Part shown: positions 8,372 through 15,855 of the stretch, piece after piece
Numbering within the stretch: the stretch's first letter is position 1
Layout of the letters: the number at the start of each line of letters is the position of its first letter
Origin: Alistipes sp.
Lineage (GTDB): Bacteria > Bacteroidota > Bacteroidia > Bacteroidales > Rikenellaceae
Reading direction: 5' to 3'
DNA length: 32,361 nt
Assembly (NCBI GenBank): GCA_017505725.1
Contig: JAFVOR010000076.1
Coordinates: forward strand, 1 to 32,361
Translations under genes and position numbers: made by a program
The notes under the pieces: generated by a model
Databases searched by the model: none
Seen by the model: only the letters and a program-made list of their open reading frames with translations
What the model was told of the DNA's origin: nothing

Positions 8372-8806
8372 TTAACTATTTTTCTCGATTTTTTCGATTT
8401 TCTCGGCAAAGTAAATACTTTTTTCCGAATTTAGCAAACTTAATTTGCGATATATTTCTTTTGCCTCGTTTTTCAGACCTTGCGCGAGATAGATTTCGGC
8501 AAGCTCCTCGCTCACAATATCGTCCTCGTCGTCGAGCTCAGCTTCGGTGCGGATATCACCCTCGACATCGCCCTCCTCGGCTACGATACGATAGTCATTT
8601 TTACGCAAGAAGCGGTTGATAAGTTCGCCCTCACTCTCCTCGGCAAGTTTCTCTATATCAACATCATAAGCACCAAACAGTTGCGCCCGCTCATCGTCGG
8701 CCAACGCTCTCGCCGCCTCGAACCACGGGTACTTCTCAATCAATTCGTTCAACTCCTCAGCAGAGGGTTTTACACCGCCCGCAATATAATTTTTCAGCAC
8801 AGACAT
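8372..8806 (-). CDS. Small acidic protein between lptE and secG, function unknown
   Basis: A 144-residue soluble, strongly acidic protein with no signal peptide. The N-terminal part (NELIEKYPWFEAARALA) and the C-terminal part (VSEELAEIYLAQGLKNEAKEIYRKLSLLNSEKSIYFAEKIEKIE, about 97-141) look helical. The latter resembles a single TPR-like helical hairpin of the kind that ends in a coiled coil. The acidic middle (EEGDVEGDIRTEAELDDEDD) is probably disordered. Spacing is 6 bases after lptE and 14 bases before secG, so it is co-transcribed with envelope-biogenesis genes. As far as I recall, similar proteins occupy this position in other Bacteroidales, but I know of no assigned function. Confidence 0.75.
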   Translation of the reverse strand: MSVLKNYIAGGVKPSAEELNELIEKYPWFEAARALADDERAQLFGAYDVDIEKLAEESEGELINRFLRKNDYRIVAEEGDVEGDIRTEAELDDEDDIVSEELAEIYLAQGLKNEAKEIYRKLSLLNSEKSIYFAEKIEKIEKNS

Positions 8807-8812
8807 ACTCTT

Positions 8813-9322
8813 CTACCAGTTTGAGGCCGCAGCCATAAAAATATCTGTAACAAGTTGCTCGACAATCTCGGGGATGAGGGTACTCTCCACCTCGTTCAAC
8901 AATTTTGTCGAGTCGTAGTCGGCATAGGCCGAGAAGCTCCTCGCCTTGAACGAAGCCTTCTCGTCAATCACATTTGTGAAGGTCACCTTCACTGTGATGG
9001 TGAGTCGGTTTTGCAGGGCATACTCACCACTCGACACCGACGAAGTGACCGAAGTATAGCCCACAATCTCACCCTCGAAGGCGAAGTCACCACCCTCGGG
9101 CACCTGCACCAGGCGAGTACGCGAAGCGAAGCGCTGAGTGAGTTCATCCGTAAGTGTTGAGCTCAAGATCGGCGCAACCATAGGGGCATTATTTGGGAAA
9201 TATGCCACCGAGAAGGTCTTGGCATCAGGCGGAATCGAAGCACCCGACAAGGTATACTTGACCGTACAACCACTTGTAGCCAAGAGCAGTAGGGCATATA
9301 TTGCAAACAATAACTTCTTCAT
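8813..9322 (-). CDS. lptE: LPS-assembly lipoprotein LptE
   Basis: A 169-residue lipoprotein of the LptE family, the outer-membrane partner that plugs LptD during lipopolysaccharide insertion. It has a lipoprotein signal with Cys19 in LATSGC, then the Bacteroidetes-type core: YTLSGASIPPDAKTFSVAYF, NNAPMVAPILSSTLTDEL, a GYTSVTSSV strand, RLTITVKVTF and a C-terminal LIPEIVEQLVTDIF helix. The start follows the upstream AAA+ gene stop by 2 bases, and the GAGGAG that encodes the last Glu codons of that gene can act as its ribosome-binding site, so the two are translationally coupled. lptD is not in the window. Confidence 0.88.
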   Translation of the reverse strand: MKKLLFAIYALLLLATSGCTVKYTLSGASIPPDAKTFSVAYFPNNAPMVAPILSSTLTDELTQRFASRTRLVQVPEGGDFAFEGEIVGYTSVTSSVSSGEYALQNRLTITVKVTFTNVIDEKASFKARSFSAYADYDSTKLLNEVESTLIPEIVEQLVTDIFMAAASNW

Positions 9323-9324
9323 AT

Positions 9325-10524
9325 CTACTCCTCGATATTCAACTCCTTAATTTTGCGATAGAGCGTGCGCTCTGACATATATAACTCGGCAGCAGCTGCA
9401 CGACGACTGCCTCCGTGGCGACGCAGAGCCTTCACAATCTGCTCACGCTGCACATCGGCCTTGGTCATCTCGCGTGGTTGCTCATCCACAACCTCGGTCT
9501 CAACATAGCTATCGGCAGGCACCTGCACAGATTGCGGCAAGAGAGCCACACCACCCGACGGCGACGGTGTCTCGCCACGATACGACGAGAATCGACCATA
9601 CATATCGCCCACCATACGCTTGAGTTCGCTGATGTCGTTACGCATCTCGAACAACACCTTATAGAGCAATTCGCGCTCGTAGTTCACATCCTCGACCTTA
9701 GCAGACTGCATCACACTTGGCGAGGATGACACCACCTCGTCAACGAGATACTTGGCAAGAATTGGAGCCGAGATATTGCGTGTCTCCTCGATAGCCGACA
9801 TCTGCTCCGCCACATTCTTCAGCTGGCGAATATTTCCGCGCCAATAGTATCGCTCGAGCATTGTGCGAGCCTCCTCGTCCAACGCAATAGCGGGCATACG
9901 GTACTGCGTAGCCACATCTGCAGCAAAGCGACGGAAGAGCATATAGATATCCTCGGGACGCTCACGCAGAGCGGGCACCGAGATAGGCACAGTATTCAAG
10001 CGGTAGTACAAATCCTCACGGAAACGGCCATCGGCCATTGCCGCCATAAGGTTCGAATTGGTAGCTGCCACCACACGCACATTGGTCTTCTGCACCTTGG
10101 CAGAGCCTACTCGCATAAACTCGCCCGTCTGCAACACACGCAACAAACGCACCTGTGTAGCAAGCGGTAGTTCACCCACCTCGTCGAGAAATATCGTACC
10201 GCCATCGGCCTCCTCGAAGTAGCCCTTACGAGCCTCGACTGCACCCGTAAAAGCACCCTTCTCGTGGCCGAAGAGCTCCGAGTCGATAGTTCCCTCGGGG
10301 ATAGCACCGCAGTTCACCGCTACATATTTATTATGCTTGCGCGAGGAGTGGGCGTGGATAACCTGCGGAAAGAACTCCTTTCCGACACCGCTCTCACCCG
10401 TCACAAGCACGGTCAAATCGGTTGCAGCAACGCGCAACGCCACCTCCAACGCTCTGTTCAGAAGCGGAGAGTTGCCGATTATGCCAAATCGTTGCTTGAC
10501 CGAGAGTAATGCACTATTATCCAT
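9325..10524 (-). CDS. Sigma-54-dependent Fis-family transcriptional activator, no receiver domain
   Basis: A 399-residue bacterial enhancer-binding protein. The AAA+ domain starts almost at residue 12 and has Walker A GESGVGKE (43-50), the sigma-54 contact loop GAFTGA (90-95), Walker B IFLDE (111-115), an R-finger region RFREDLYYRLN and sensor II-like YYWRGNIRQLKN. A linker of about 110 residues follows and then a Fis-type helix-turn-helix (about 365-396, RRAAAAELYMSERTLYRKIKEL). There is no phosphoacceptor receiver or other sensory domain, so it may be controlled by abundance or a partner protein. It is co-transcribed with lptE, suggesting a link to envelope homeostasis, although this may be a fixed neighbourhood rather than direct regulation. 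No sigma-54 (GG-N10-GC) promoter was identified in the window. Confidence 0.9.
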   Translation of the reverse strand: MDNSALLSVKQRFGIIGNSPLLNRALEVALRVAATDLTVLVTGESGVGKEFFPQVIHAHSSRKHNKYVAVNCGAIPEGTIDSELFGHEKGAFTGAVEARKGYFEEADGGTIFLDEVGELPLATQVRLLRVLQTGEFMRVGSAKVQKTNVRVVAATNSNLMAAMADGRFREDLYYRLNTVPISVPALRERPEDIYMLFRRFAADVATQYRMPAIALDEEARTMLERYYWRGNIRQLKNVAEQMSAIEETRNISAPILAKYLVDEVVSSSPSVMQSAKVEDVNYERELLYKVLFEMRNDISELKRMVGDMYGRFSSYRGETPSPSGGVALLPQSVQVPADSYVETEVVDEQPREMTKADVQREQIVKALRRHGGSRRAAAAELYMSERTLYRKIKELNIEE

Positions 10525-10558
10525 TCTTCTACATTCTTATTTATTTGTGACCACCCCA

Positions 10559-11131
10559 CTACAAGGTCGACACATAGACTCCGTAGGCAATGCCTGCCAG
10601 CGCCAACACCAAAATAACTACTGCAAAGATCATCACAAAGTCGACTCTCTTGCGTGGCTGCCTCTTCGGTGTCGGTTTCGATACCGATTTGCGCTCCTTT
10701 GGTTGAGGCTCTGGTGTTGGTGTCGGCGGAGTGACAACCTCTTCGGTGTTGCTCTCCGTCTCCTCCTCAATCACCATTGGCTCTGGTACATACGGGGTCT
10801 GTTTGGGTATTTCACCATAGACAGGTTCGTAGAGGCGCAGCACCTTTGTCTCAGGCTCGACACGAAGCGTTCCCAAATCGCCCAGGCGACAGTAGCCATA
10901 CGACTCCAGCTCGTGGCGTGTCTCAAAGACAAAGCGGTCGACCGTCACTGCAGCCTCCATCTCGGAGAGTCCCTTTGCCCGCAACAACGAGGTGAGAACG
11001 CCATCGTCGTTACGCAACAAATCGGAGAAAATGCGCTCGCCCGACTCCTTCACCATAAAGGCTCCGAGGTTGGGCACAACCAACTTGCGATTGGTGAGCA
11101 GATACTCCGCAATTACCTCTACAACATTCAT
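10559..11131 (-). CDS. HU-CCDC81-like domain protein with C-terminal membrane anchor
   Basis: A 190-residue protein. Its first 90 residues resemble the two HU-like subdomains of the bacterial HU-CCDC81 family: VIAEYLLTNRKLVVPNLGAFMVKESGE, then LRNDDGVLTSLLRAKGLSEMEAA, and a GYCRLGDLGTLR hairpin. A Pro/Glu/Thr-rich linker (about 110-150) and a basic KPTPKRQPRKRVDF segment lead into one transmembrane helix (about 165-188) at the C-terminus. Longer relatives end in a SPOR domain that binds denuded peptidoglycan; this one has none. The orientation predicted from the basic flank puts the HU-like region in the cytoplasm. It begins 6 bases after the pyrophosphohydrolase gene. Confidence 0.78.
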   Translation of the reverse strand: MNVVEVIAEYLLTNRKLVVPNLGAFMVKESGERIFSDLLRNDDGVLTSLLRAKGLSEMEAAVTVDRFVFETRHELESYGYCRLGDLGTLRVEPETKVLRLYEPVYGEIPKQTPYVPEPMVIEEETESNTEEVVTPPTPTPEPQPKERKSVSKPTPKRQPRKRVDFVMIFAVVILVLALAGIAYGVYVSTL

Positions 11132-11137
11132 TCTCTT

Positions 11138-11536
11138 CTACTTGTTCTTTGCAGCAATAACCGAGTCGATATAGGCCTTGATCTTTGGTGCAGGATCCTC
11201 CCATCCCTCAGGCTTGATAACTTTGTTATCCTTCGGGTTGTAGTGAGGTTTGCCATCAGGCCACAACTTTGCCATATTCGCCTTCTGCACGATGTCGAAC
11301 AACTCGTCGGCCTCCAAGCCCATCTCTACCATTGTGCCGAGTGCAAAGTAGATCAAATCGATCATTGCATCGGCCTGCTCGTAGATATCCTCAGCAATAA
11401 GGAACTCGGCAACCTCCTCGTTCATCCACTTTGCACGCGAGAGGGCTCGCTTCTTTGCTATCATCACCGGTTTCTCTGCCACAGGATGTCCGAATTTCTC
11501 GTGAAATTCACGAACATCTCTCCATTCCTTTTTCAT
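11138..11536 (-). CDS. PRA-PH/MazG-like nucleotide pyrophosphohydrolase family protein
   Basis: A 132-residue all-alpha protein of the HisE/MazG fold. The metal-binding pattern is present: EEVAEF (about residues 40-45) followed by YEQADAMIDLIYFALGTMVEMGL. The family block VQKANMAKLWPDGKPHYNPKDNKVIKPEGW is then seen. Members cleave the alpha-beta bond of nucleotides or related substrates; the true substrate here is unknown, and the lack of neighbouring his genes argues against a histidine-pathway role. It is the first gene of the six-gene operon. A -7 box (TATATTTG) lies about 110 bases upstream. Confidence 0.8.
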   Translation of the reverse strand: MKKEWRDVREFHEKFGHPVAEKPVMIAKKRALSRAKWMNEEVAEFLIAEDIYEQADAMIDLIYFALGTMVEMGLEADELFDIVQKANMAKLWPDGKPHYNPKDNKVIKPEGWEDPAPKIKAYIDSVIAAKNK

Positions 11537-11648
11537 AATTTTCGTTTATCTTTTTGTTATTCGTTTTACTTTTCCATCCAACTAAAACCGAGGCTTTTCG
11601 CCACAACAACAGTCATTGCCCGTCATTACCCCATTTTAATTCAAGGTG

Positions 11649-11656
11649 CAAATATA
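11649..11656 (-). promoter_or_regulatory. -7 box for the pyrophosphohydrolase-to-secG operon
   Basis: The minus-strand octamer TATATTTG is an exact TAnnTTTG match, about 113 bases upstream of ATG 11536. No clean TTTG is present 20 bases further upstream. It diverges from the GH36 promoter, with the two -7 boxes about 44 bases apart. Confidence 0.5.
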
Positions 11657-11699
11657 CAAAAAAGTTTTAACTTTTTAACTTCCGTTCAATAGTTTTTGT

Positions 11700-11707
11700 T
11701 ATCTTTG
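11700..11707 (+). promoter_or_regulatory. -7 box for the alpha-galactosidase gene
   Basis: TATCTTTG is an exact TAnnTTTG match, 32 bases before ATG 11740. The -33 area is T-rich (around 11670-11677) without an exact TTTG, so this is a partial promoter match. Confidence 0.6.
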
Positions 11708-11739
11708 CCCAAAATAGAGACTATTAACACCTTTTTTCG

Positions 11740-13971
11740 ATGAAAAAAACACTCCTTATTCTGGGTGCCATTCTGATGGCGATCGCTGTGCAGGCAAAGA
11801 ACTATTCGATCTCTACGCCTAACACAACACTCATCGTAACAGCTACAGAGGGCGAACCACTCTTGTTCCGCTACTACGGTGCACGCGCCGAGATGAGCGA
11901 CATTTTCGCCGCAGGTCGCACCGTAAAGCAGGAGGCATACCCTGCCTACGGAACATATTGCGAGAAGCCTTTCGCCTCGCTTGTTAAGCAGCACGATGGC
12001 GACAATGCCGTAAACTTTGTTGTCGAGAAGGTCGAGCAGGGCACAGTCGACGGATTGTCGAAGCTCACCATCTCGTTGCGCGACACAGCGCACCCTACCC
12101 TGCTTGTCAAGGTCAACTACTCGGCATATTCCGATTGCGATATCGTAAAGATGAACACCGAGTACATCAACGAGGGCAAGAGGCCTGTAGTATTGCAGAA
12201 ATATATGTCGGCTGTACTCCCTATCCAGTCGGACAACTGTGTATTGTTGCACCTCGACGGATCGTCAAAGAACGAGTGCAACGAGCATATCGAGCCACTC
12301 ACAAACGGTGTTCGCGTAATCTCGACACAGTCATTGTCGCAGATGGCAAAGTATAACAACGCATCGTTTATGCTCGGTCTTGATGGTCGTCTCGAGGAGA
12401 CCAACTGCCCTGTTATAGCAGGTTCGCTCATATGGATGGGTAACTTCCATTTCGAGTTCCACAACACATTGCAGACAACATCGCCAACCCTCTTTATGGG
12501 TGGTATCAACCCTGCAGCAAGCGACTATACACTTATGGGCAAGAGGTCGCTCGCAACACCTGAGATGGTATTCACCTACACCAACAACGGTAAGGGCGAG
12601 GCAACCCGCACATTCCACCGCTGGGCTCGTCACCACCAGCTCCTGGATGGCACCAAGGAGCGTGAGGTGCTGCTCAACTCGTGGGAGGGCGTTCACTTCG
12701 ACACCACACCTGAGAGCTTGCAGGGTATGGTTACCGATTTTGCAAAGCTCGGTGGCGAGATGTTCGTAGTTGACGATGGTTGGTTTGGCCCTAAGTACCC
12801 ACGCAACAACGACAAGACATCGCTCGGCGACTGGGGCATTGCAAAGTCGAAACTCCCGAATGGCATTCGCCCACTCATCGACTTGACCCACAAGAACGGA
12901 ATGAAGTTCGGTATTTGGATTGAGCCGGAGATGGTTAATGTCAAGAGTGAGCTCTATGAGAAGCACCCTGATTGGGTATTGCGTCACCCCGATTTCGAGC
13001 CTAACTATGGTCGTGGAGGCGGTCAGATGTTGCTCGATCTGACCAACCCACAGGTGCAGGATTTTGTATTCAAGGTTGTAGATGATATTCTCACCGAGAA
13101 CCCTGATGTTTACTACATCAAGTGGGATAACAATATGGGTATGCGCAACGCCTCTTCGCAGTATTTGCCTAAGGCACTGCAATCGAACTTGCAGGTCGAT
13201 TTCACCCTTGCACTCGAGAAGATTCTCAAGCGCATCCGTGCCAAGTATCCGAAGGTTGTGATTCAGCTCTGTGCATCGGGTGGTACACGCCTTAACTACG
13301 GCTTTATGCCATACTTCCAGGAGATGTGGACAAGCGACCAGACCGACGCATTCCACCGCATCCAGATTCAGTGGGGCGCACTCAACTTCTACCCATCGAA
13401 TATGTTGGCTGCACACGTAGGCTCGGCCTACAGCAAATATACTCAGCGACTTATCCCTATCAAGTTCCGTTTCGATGTTGCATCGATGTGCCGACTCGGA
13501 ATGGAGATGGTCCCTGCAAAGTTGAACCCTGCAGAGCGTGAGTATGCCCAGCGTGCTATTGCCGAGTACAAGAAGATTCGCCCTGTAGTTCAGCAGGGTG
13601 ACCTCTACCGCCTTATCTCGCCATATGAGGGCGACAAGAACCTCACATCGTTGATGTATGTAAGCGAGAACAAGGAGAAGGCCGTACTCTTCGCATACCG
13701 TCACCTCATCAGAGAGAACCTGTCGCAGCCAATTATTCGTCTTCAGGGATTGAACCCTAATGCGAAGTACTCAATTCGTGAGGTTGCCCCTGAGTTTGTC
13801 AACAAGCCTGTAAAAATCAGCGGCAAGACCATCAGCAGCAAGATGCTTATGGAGGAGGGTATCGTAATGCCTGAGTTGACAAATCGCTACAAATCGAATG
13901 TGCCCCTCAGCGAGGTGCGTGCTACCAACGATTGGCGTAGCGTAGTACTCGAGCTAACCGAGGTTAAATAA
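11740..13971 (+). CDS. Exported alpha-galactosidase, glycoside hydrolase family 36
   Basis: A 743-residue GH36 enzyme that removes terminal alpha-linked galactose, for example from raffinose-type oligosaccharides or galactomannan. The signal peptide ends near AVQA (residue 19), so it is periplasmic or beyond. The N-terminal beta-sandwich domain covers roughly 20-300. The TIM barrel has NSWEGVHFDTT, GGEMFVVDDGWFGP and KFGIWIEPEMVN. The nucleophile lies in YYIKWDNN (Asp463) and the acid/base in WTSDQTDA (Asp533), and CASGGTRLNYG separates them as in the family. A short C-terminal beta domain ends the protein. It has its own promoter and is not next to other carbohydrate genes, and it precedes engB by 11 bases. 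Alpha-N-acetylgalactosaminidase activity cannot be excluded. Confidence 0.93.
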   Translation: MKKTLLILGAILMAIAVQAKNYSISTPNTTLIVTATEGEPLLFRYYGARAEMSDIFAAGRTVKQEAYPAYGTYCEKPFASLVKQHDGDNAVNFVVEKVEQGTVDGLSKLTISLRDTAHPTLLVKVNYSAYSDCDIVKMNTEYINEGKRPVVLQKYMSAVLPIQSDNCVLLHLDGSSKNECNEHIEPLTNGVRVISTQSLSQMAKYNNASFMLGLDGRLEETNCPVIAGSLIWMGNFHFEFHNTLQTTSPTLFMGGINPAASDYTLMGKRSLATPEMVFTYTNNGKGEATRTFHRWARHHQLLDGTKEREVLLNSWEGVHFDTTPESLQGMVTDFAKLGGEMFVVDDGWFGPKYPRNNDKTSLGDWGIAKSKLPNGIRPLIDLTHKNGMKFGIWIEPEMVNVKSELYEKHPDWVLRHPDFEPNYGRGGGQMLLDLTNPQVQDFVFKVVDDILTENPDVYYIKWDNNMGMRNASSQYLPKALQSNLQVDFTLALEKILKRIRAKYPKVVIQLCASGGTRLNYGFMPYFQEMWTSDQTDAFHRIQIQWGALNFYPSNMLAAHVGSAYSKYTQRLIPIKFRFDVASMCRLGMEMVPAKLNPAEREYAQRAIAEYKKIRPVVQQGDLYRLISPYEGDKNLTSLMYVSENKEKAVLFAYRHLIRENLSQPIIRLQGLNPNAKYSIREVAPEFVNKPVKISGKTISSKMLMEEGIVMPELTNRYKSNVPLSEVRATNDWRSVVLELTEVK

Positions 13972-13982
13972 CAGACAAACTG

Positions 13983-14585
13983 ATGATTACAAAAGCGGAA
14001 TTCAAGTGCTCATCGGAGCGCATCACCCAAGTGCCAAAGGACTCGTTAAAGGATATCGCCTTCATCGGTCGAAGCAATGTGGGCAAGTCGTCGCTCATCA
14101 ATATGTTGACCCGTCACAAGGGGTTGGCAAAGGTCTCGGCGACACCTGGCAAGACCAAGCTCATCAACCACTTCCTCATCAACAAGGAGTGGTACTTGGT
14201 CGACCTTCCGGGTTATGGTTACGCCCGCACCTCGAAGCGTGAGCGAGGAGCCTTCGCCAAGATTATCCTCGACTATGTATTCAAGTGCGAGAAGATGCAC
14301 TTCCTCTTTGTACTTGTCGACTCGCGCCTCGAGCCACAGAAGATAGACCTCGAGTTTATCGAGATGTTGGGTGAGGGAGGAGTTCCGTTTGCGCTCATCT
14401 TCACCAAGTGCGACAAGCAGTCGGCGACACAGACGCAACGCAACATAACCAACTACAAGAGGCGACTCGCCGAGCAGTGGGAGGAGTTGCCGCCGATGTT
14501 GCTCTCCTCGAGCGAGAACGGACAAGGTCGCGACGAGATTTTGGCATTTGTTGATAAAATTTTAGCAGAAACTGCCGAAGAGTAG
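13983..14585 (+). CDS. engB: Ribosome biogenesis GTP-binding protein EngB/YsxC
   Basis: A 200-residue GTPase needed for assembly of the 50S subunit. All G motifs are visible: G1 GRSNVGKSS (29-37), G2 within ATPGKT (53-58), G3 DLPGYGYA (74-81), G4 TKCD (141-144) and a G5-like SSSENGQG near the C-terminus. The length is normal for EngB. It starts 11 bases after the alpha-galactosidase stop, so it is probably at least partly co-transcribed with that gene, an unusual pairing of an essential gene with an accessory enzyme. Confidence 0.96.
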   Translation: MITKAEFKCSSERITQVPKDSLKDIAFIGRSNVGKSSLINMLTRHKGLAKVSATPGKTKLINHFLINKEWYLVDLPGYGYARTSKRERGAFAKIILDYVFKCEKMHFLFVLVDSRLEPQKIDLEFIEMLGEGGVPFALIFTKCDKQSATQTQRNITNYKRRLAEQWEELPPMLLSSSENGQGRDEILAFVDKILAETAEE

Positions 14586-14607
14586 TACAACTAACAAAAA
14601 GGAGTGC

Positions 14608-14615
14608 TATCTTTG
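14608..14615 (+). promoter_or_regulatory. Probable -7 box for prs
   Basis: TATCTTTG, an exact TAnnTTTG match, lies 41 bases before ATG 14657 in the engB-prs gap. No TTTG is found at the -33 distance, which falls in the end of engB. Confidence 0.45.
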
Positions 14616-14656
14616 CGCTCTCAAACTGAAGAAAACTCATTTAAACATATAAGTTT

Positions 14657-15598
14657 ATGGCTATCCACAAAATTAAGTTCTTCACAGGTCGCGCATCGCG
14701 CTACCTGGCAGAGAAAATCGTTGCTGCCTATGGCACCACACTCGGAGAGTGCGAGGTTATAGAGTTCAGCGACGGTGAGTTCCAGCCGCACTTCATCGAG
14801 TCGATTCGCGGTTGCACCGTATTCATCATCCAGTCGACATTCCCTAAGTCGGACAATCTCATGGAGTTGTTGATGATGATTGATGCAGCAAAGCGTGCTT
14901 CGGCATACAAGGTTGTAGCGGTAATCCCTTACTTCGGTTGGGCTCGTCAGGACCGCAAAGATCGTCCGCGCGTACCAATCACATCGGCTCTCGTAGCAAA
15001 TATGCTTTCTGTGGCAGGTGCAGACCGAGTTATGACACTCGACCTCCACGCAGACCAGATTCAGGGCTTCTTCGATGTGCCTGTTGATGCACTCTACGCA
15101 AGCGGCATCTTCATCCCTTACATCAAGAGCCTCGGCATCGAGGATCTCTCAATTGCTTCACCTGATATGGGTGGTGCAAAGCGTGCAAGCACCTACGCAA
15201 AGTTGCTCGAGACACCTATTATCATCTCGCACAAGGAGCGTGCAAAGGCAAATGTCGTTGGCTCGATGACCGCTATCGGCGAGGTTGAGGGTCGCAACAT
15301 CCTTATCGTCGACGATATGATCGACACCGCAGGCACAATCTGTATGGCTGCAAATATGTTGATAGAGCGTGGCGCAAAGAGCGTTCGTGCCGCCATCACC
15401 CACCCTGTACTCTCGGGTAAGGCTTACGACCGCATCAACGAGAGCGCATTGACCGAGGTTATCGTAACCGACACCATTCCGCTCAACCCAGAACAGGATT
15501 TACACAAGTTCACCGTGCTCTCGTGTGCCGACATCATTGCCGAGTGCATCGAGCGCGTACACAACTATCAGTCTATATCGCCACTCTTCTACAAGTAG
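14657..15598 (+). CDS. prs: Ribose-phosphate pyrophosphokinase (PRPP synthetase)
   Basis: A 313-residue enzyme making 5-phosphoribosyl-1-pyrophosphate from ribose-5-phosphate and ATP, feeding purine, pyrimidine, histidine and NAD synthesis. It shows the N-terminal FTGRASRYLAEKI, the ATP and metal region VIPYFGWARQDRKDRPR, VMTLDLHADQIQGFFD, and the PRPP-binding loop LIVDDMIDTAGT with Asp219, Asp220 and Asp223. The length is standard for class I PRPP synthetases. It is followed by a strong terminator. Confidence 0.97.
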   Translation: MAIHKIKFFTGRASRYLAEKIVAAYGTTLGECEVIEFSDGEFQPHFIESIRGCTVFIIQSTFPKSDNLMELLMMIDAAKRASAYKVVAVIPYFGWARQDRKDRPRVPITSALVANMLSVAGADRVMTLDLHADQIQGFFDVPVDALYASGIFIPYIKSLGIEDLSIASPDMGGAKRASTYAKLLETPIIISHKERAKANVVGSMTAIGEVEGRNILIVDDMIDTAGTICMAANMLIERGAKSVRAAITHPVLSGKAYDRINESALTEVIVTDTIPLNPEQDLHKFTVLSCADIIAECIERVHNYQSISPLFYK

Positions 15599-15624
15599 AA
15601 CGAGTAGTCACAATAGCAAAGCGA

Positions 15625-15662
15625 GTGAGTTCGACAATACAATGTCGGGCTCACTTTTTTTT
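15625..15662 (+). terminator. Rho-independent terminator after prs
   Basis: A 12-bp stem (15625-15636 with 15643-15654, two G-U pairs, 6-base loop) is followed by a run of eight T. It sits 26 bases after the prs stop and insulates the SusC/D locus from the genes before it. Confidence 0.9.
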
Positions 15663-15706
15663 CTATCAATACAAAATAAATTATTATTAAAAAAACATAC
15701 ATAAAA

Positions 15707-15738
15707 TTTGAATATTTAACAAACATTCTCTAAATTTG
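15707..15738 (+). promoter_or_regulatory. Bacteroidetes-type promoter for the SusC/D-GLUG-phosphoesterase operon
   Basis: TTTG (15707-15710) and TAAATTTG (15731-15738) are separated by exactly 20 bases, a full consensus match in an AT-rich region right after the prs terminator. Predicted transcription starts near 15743-15746, giving a leader of about 75-110 bases depending on the start codon used. Confidence 0.8.
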
Positions 15739-15779
15739 TAGATGATTATTATAAATAATAACAAACAAAACATAAAAAC

Positions 15780-15819
15780 CTACTAAACTAATTAAAAAAA
15801 CTACTAAACTAATTAAAAA
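15780..15819 (+). repeat. Two-copy tandem repeat in the susC leader
   Basis: A 19-base unit beginning CTACTAAACTAATT occurs at 15780-15798 and again at 15801-15819 (period 21). It lies in the predicted 5' UTR between the promoter and the unclear start of the SusC gene. Each copy carries an in-frame stop relative to the SusC frame, so translation must start after it. Confidence 0.8.
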
Positions 15820-15855
15820 CCTATTTTTATTAGAATCTCTACTCAACGAGTTTTT

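Noticed and set aside
10337-11692. Plus-strand open frame of about 450 codons across three minus-strand genes
   Set aside because: Crosses the activator, HU-CCDC81-like and pyrophosphohydrolase genes in antisense; no domains.
12331-13704. Long minus-strand open frame opposite the alpha-galactosidase
   Set aside because: Fully inside the GH36 gene, whose catalytic motifs are clear. The antisense product is Val/Leu/Cys-rich with no domain.
11740-15598. Treating the alpha-galactosidase, engB and prs as part of the SusC/D locus
   Set aside because: A strong terminator after prs and a new promoter separate them, and engB and prs are housekeeping genes.
15742-15786. Possible 14-codon leader peptide upstream of susC
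   Set aside because: Its ATG falls at or before the predicted transcription start, so it is probably not in the transcript, and the codons are just the AT-rich leader.
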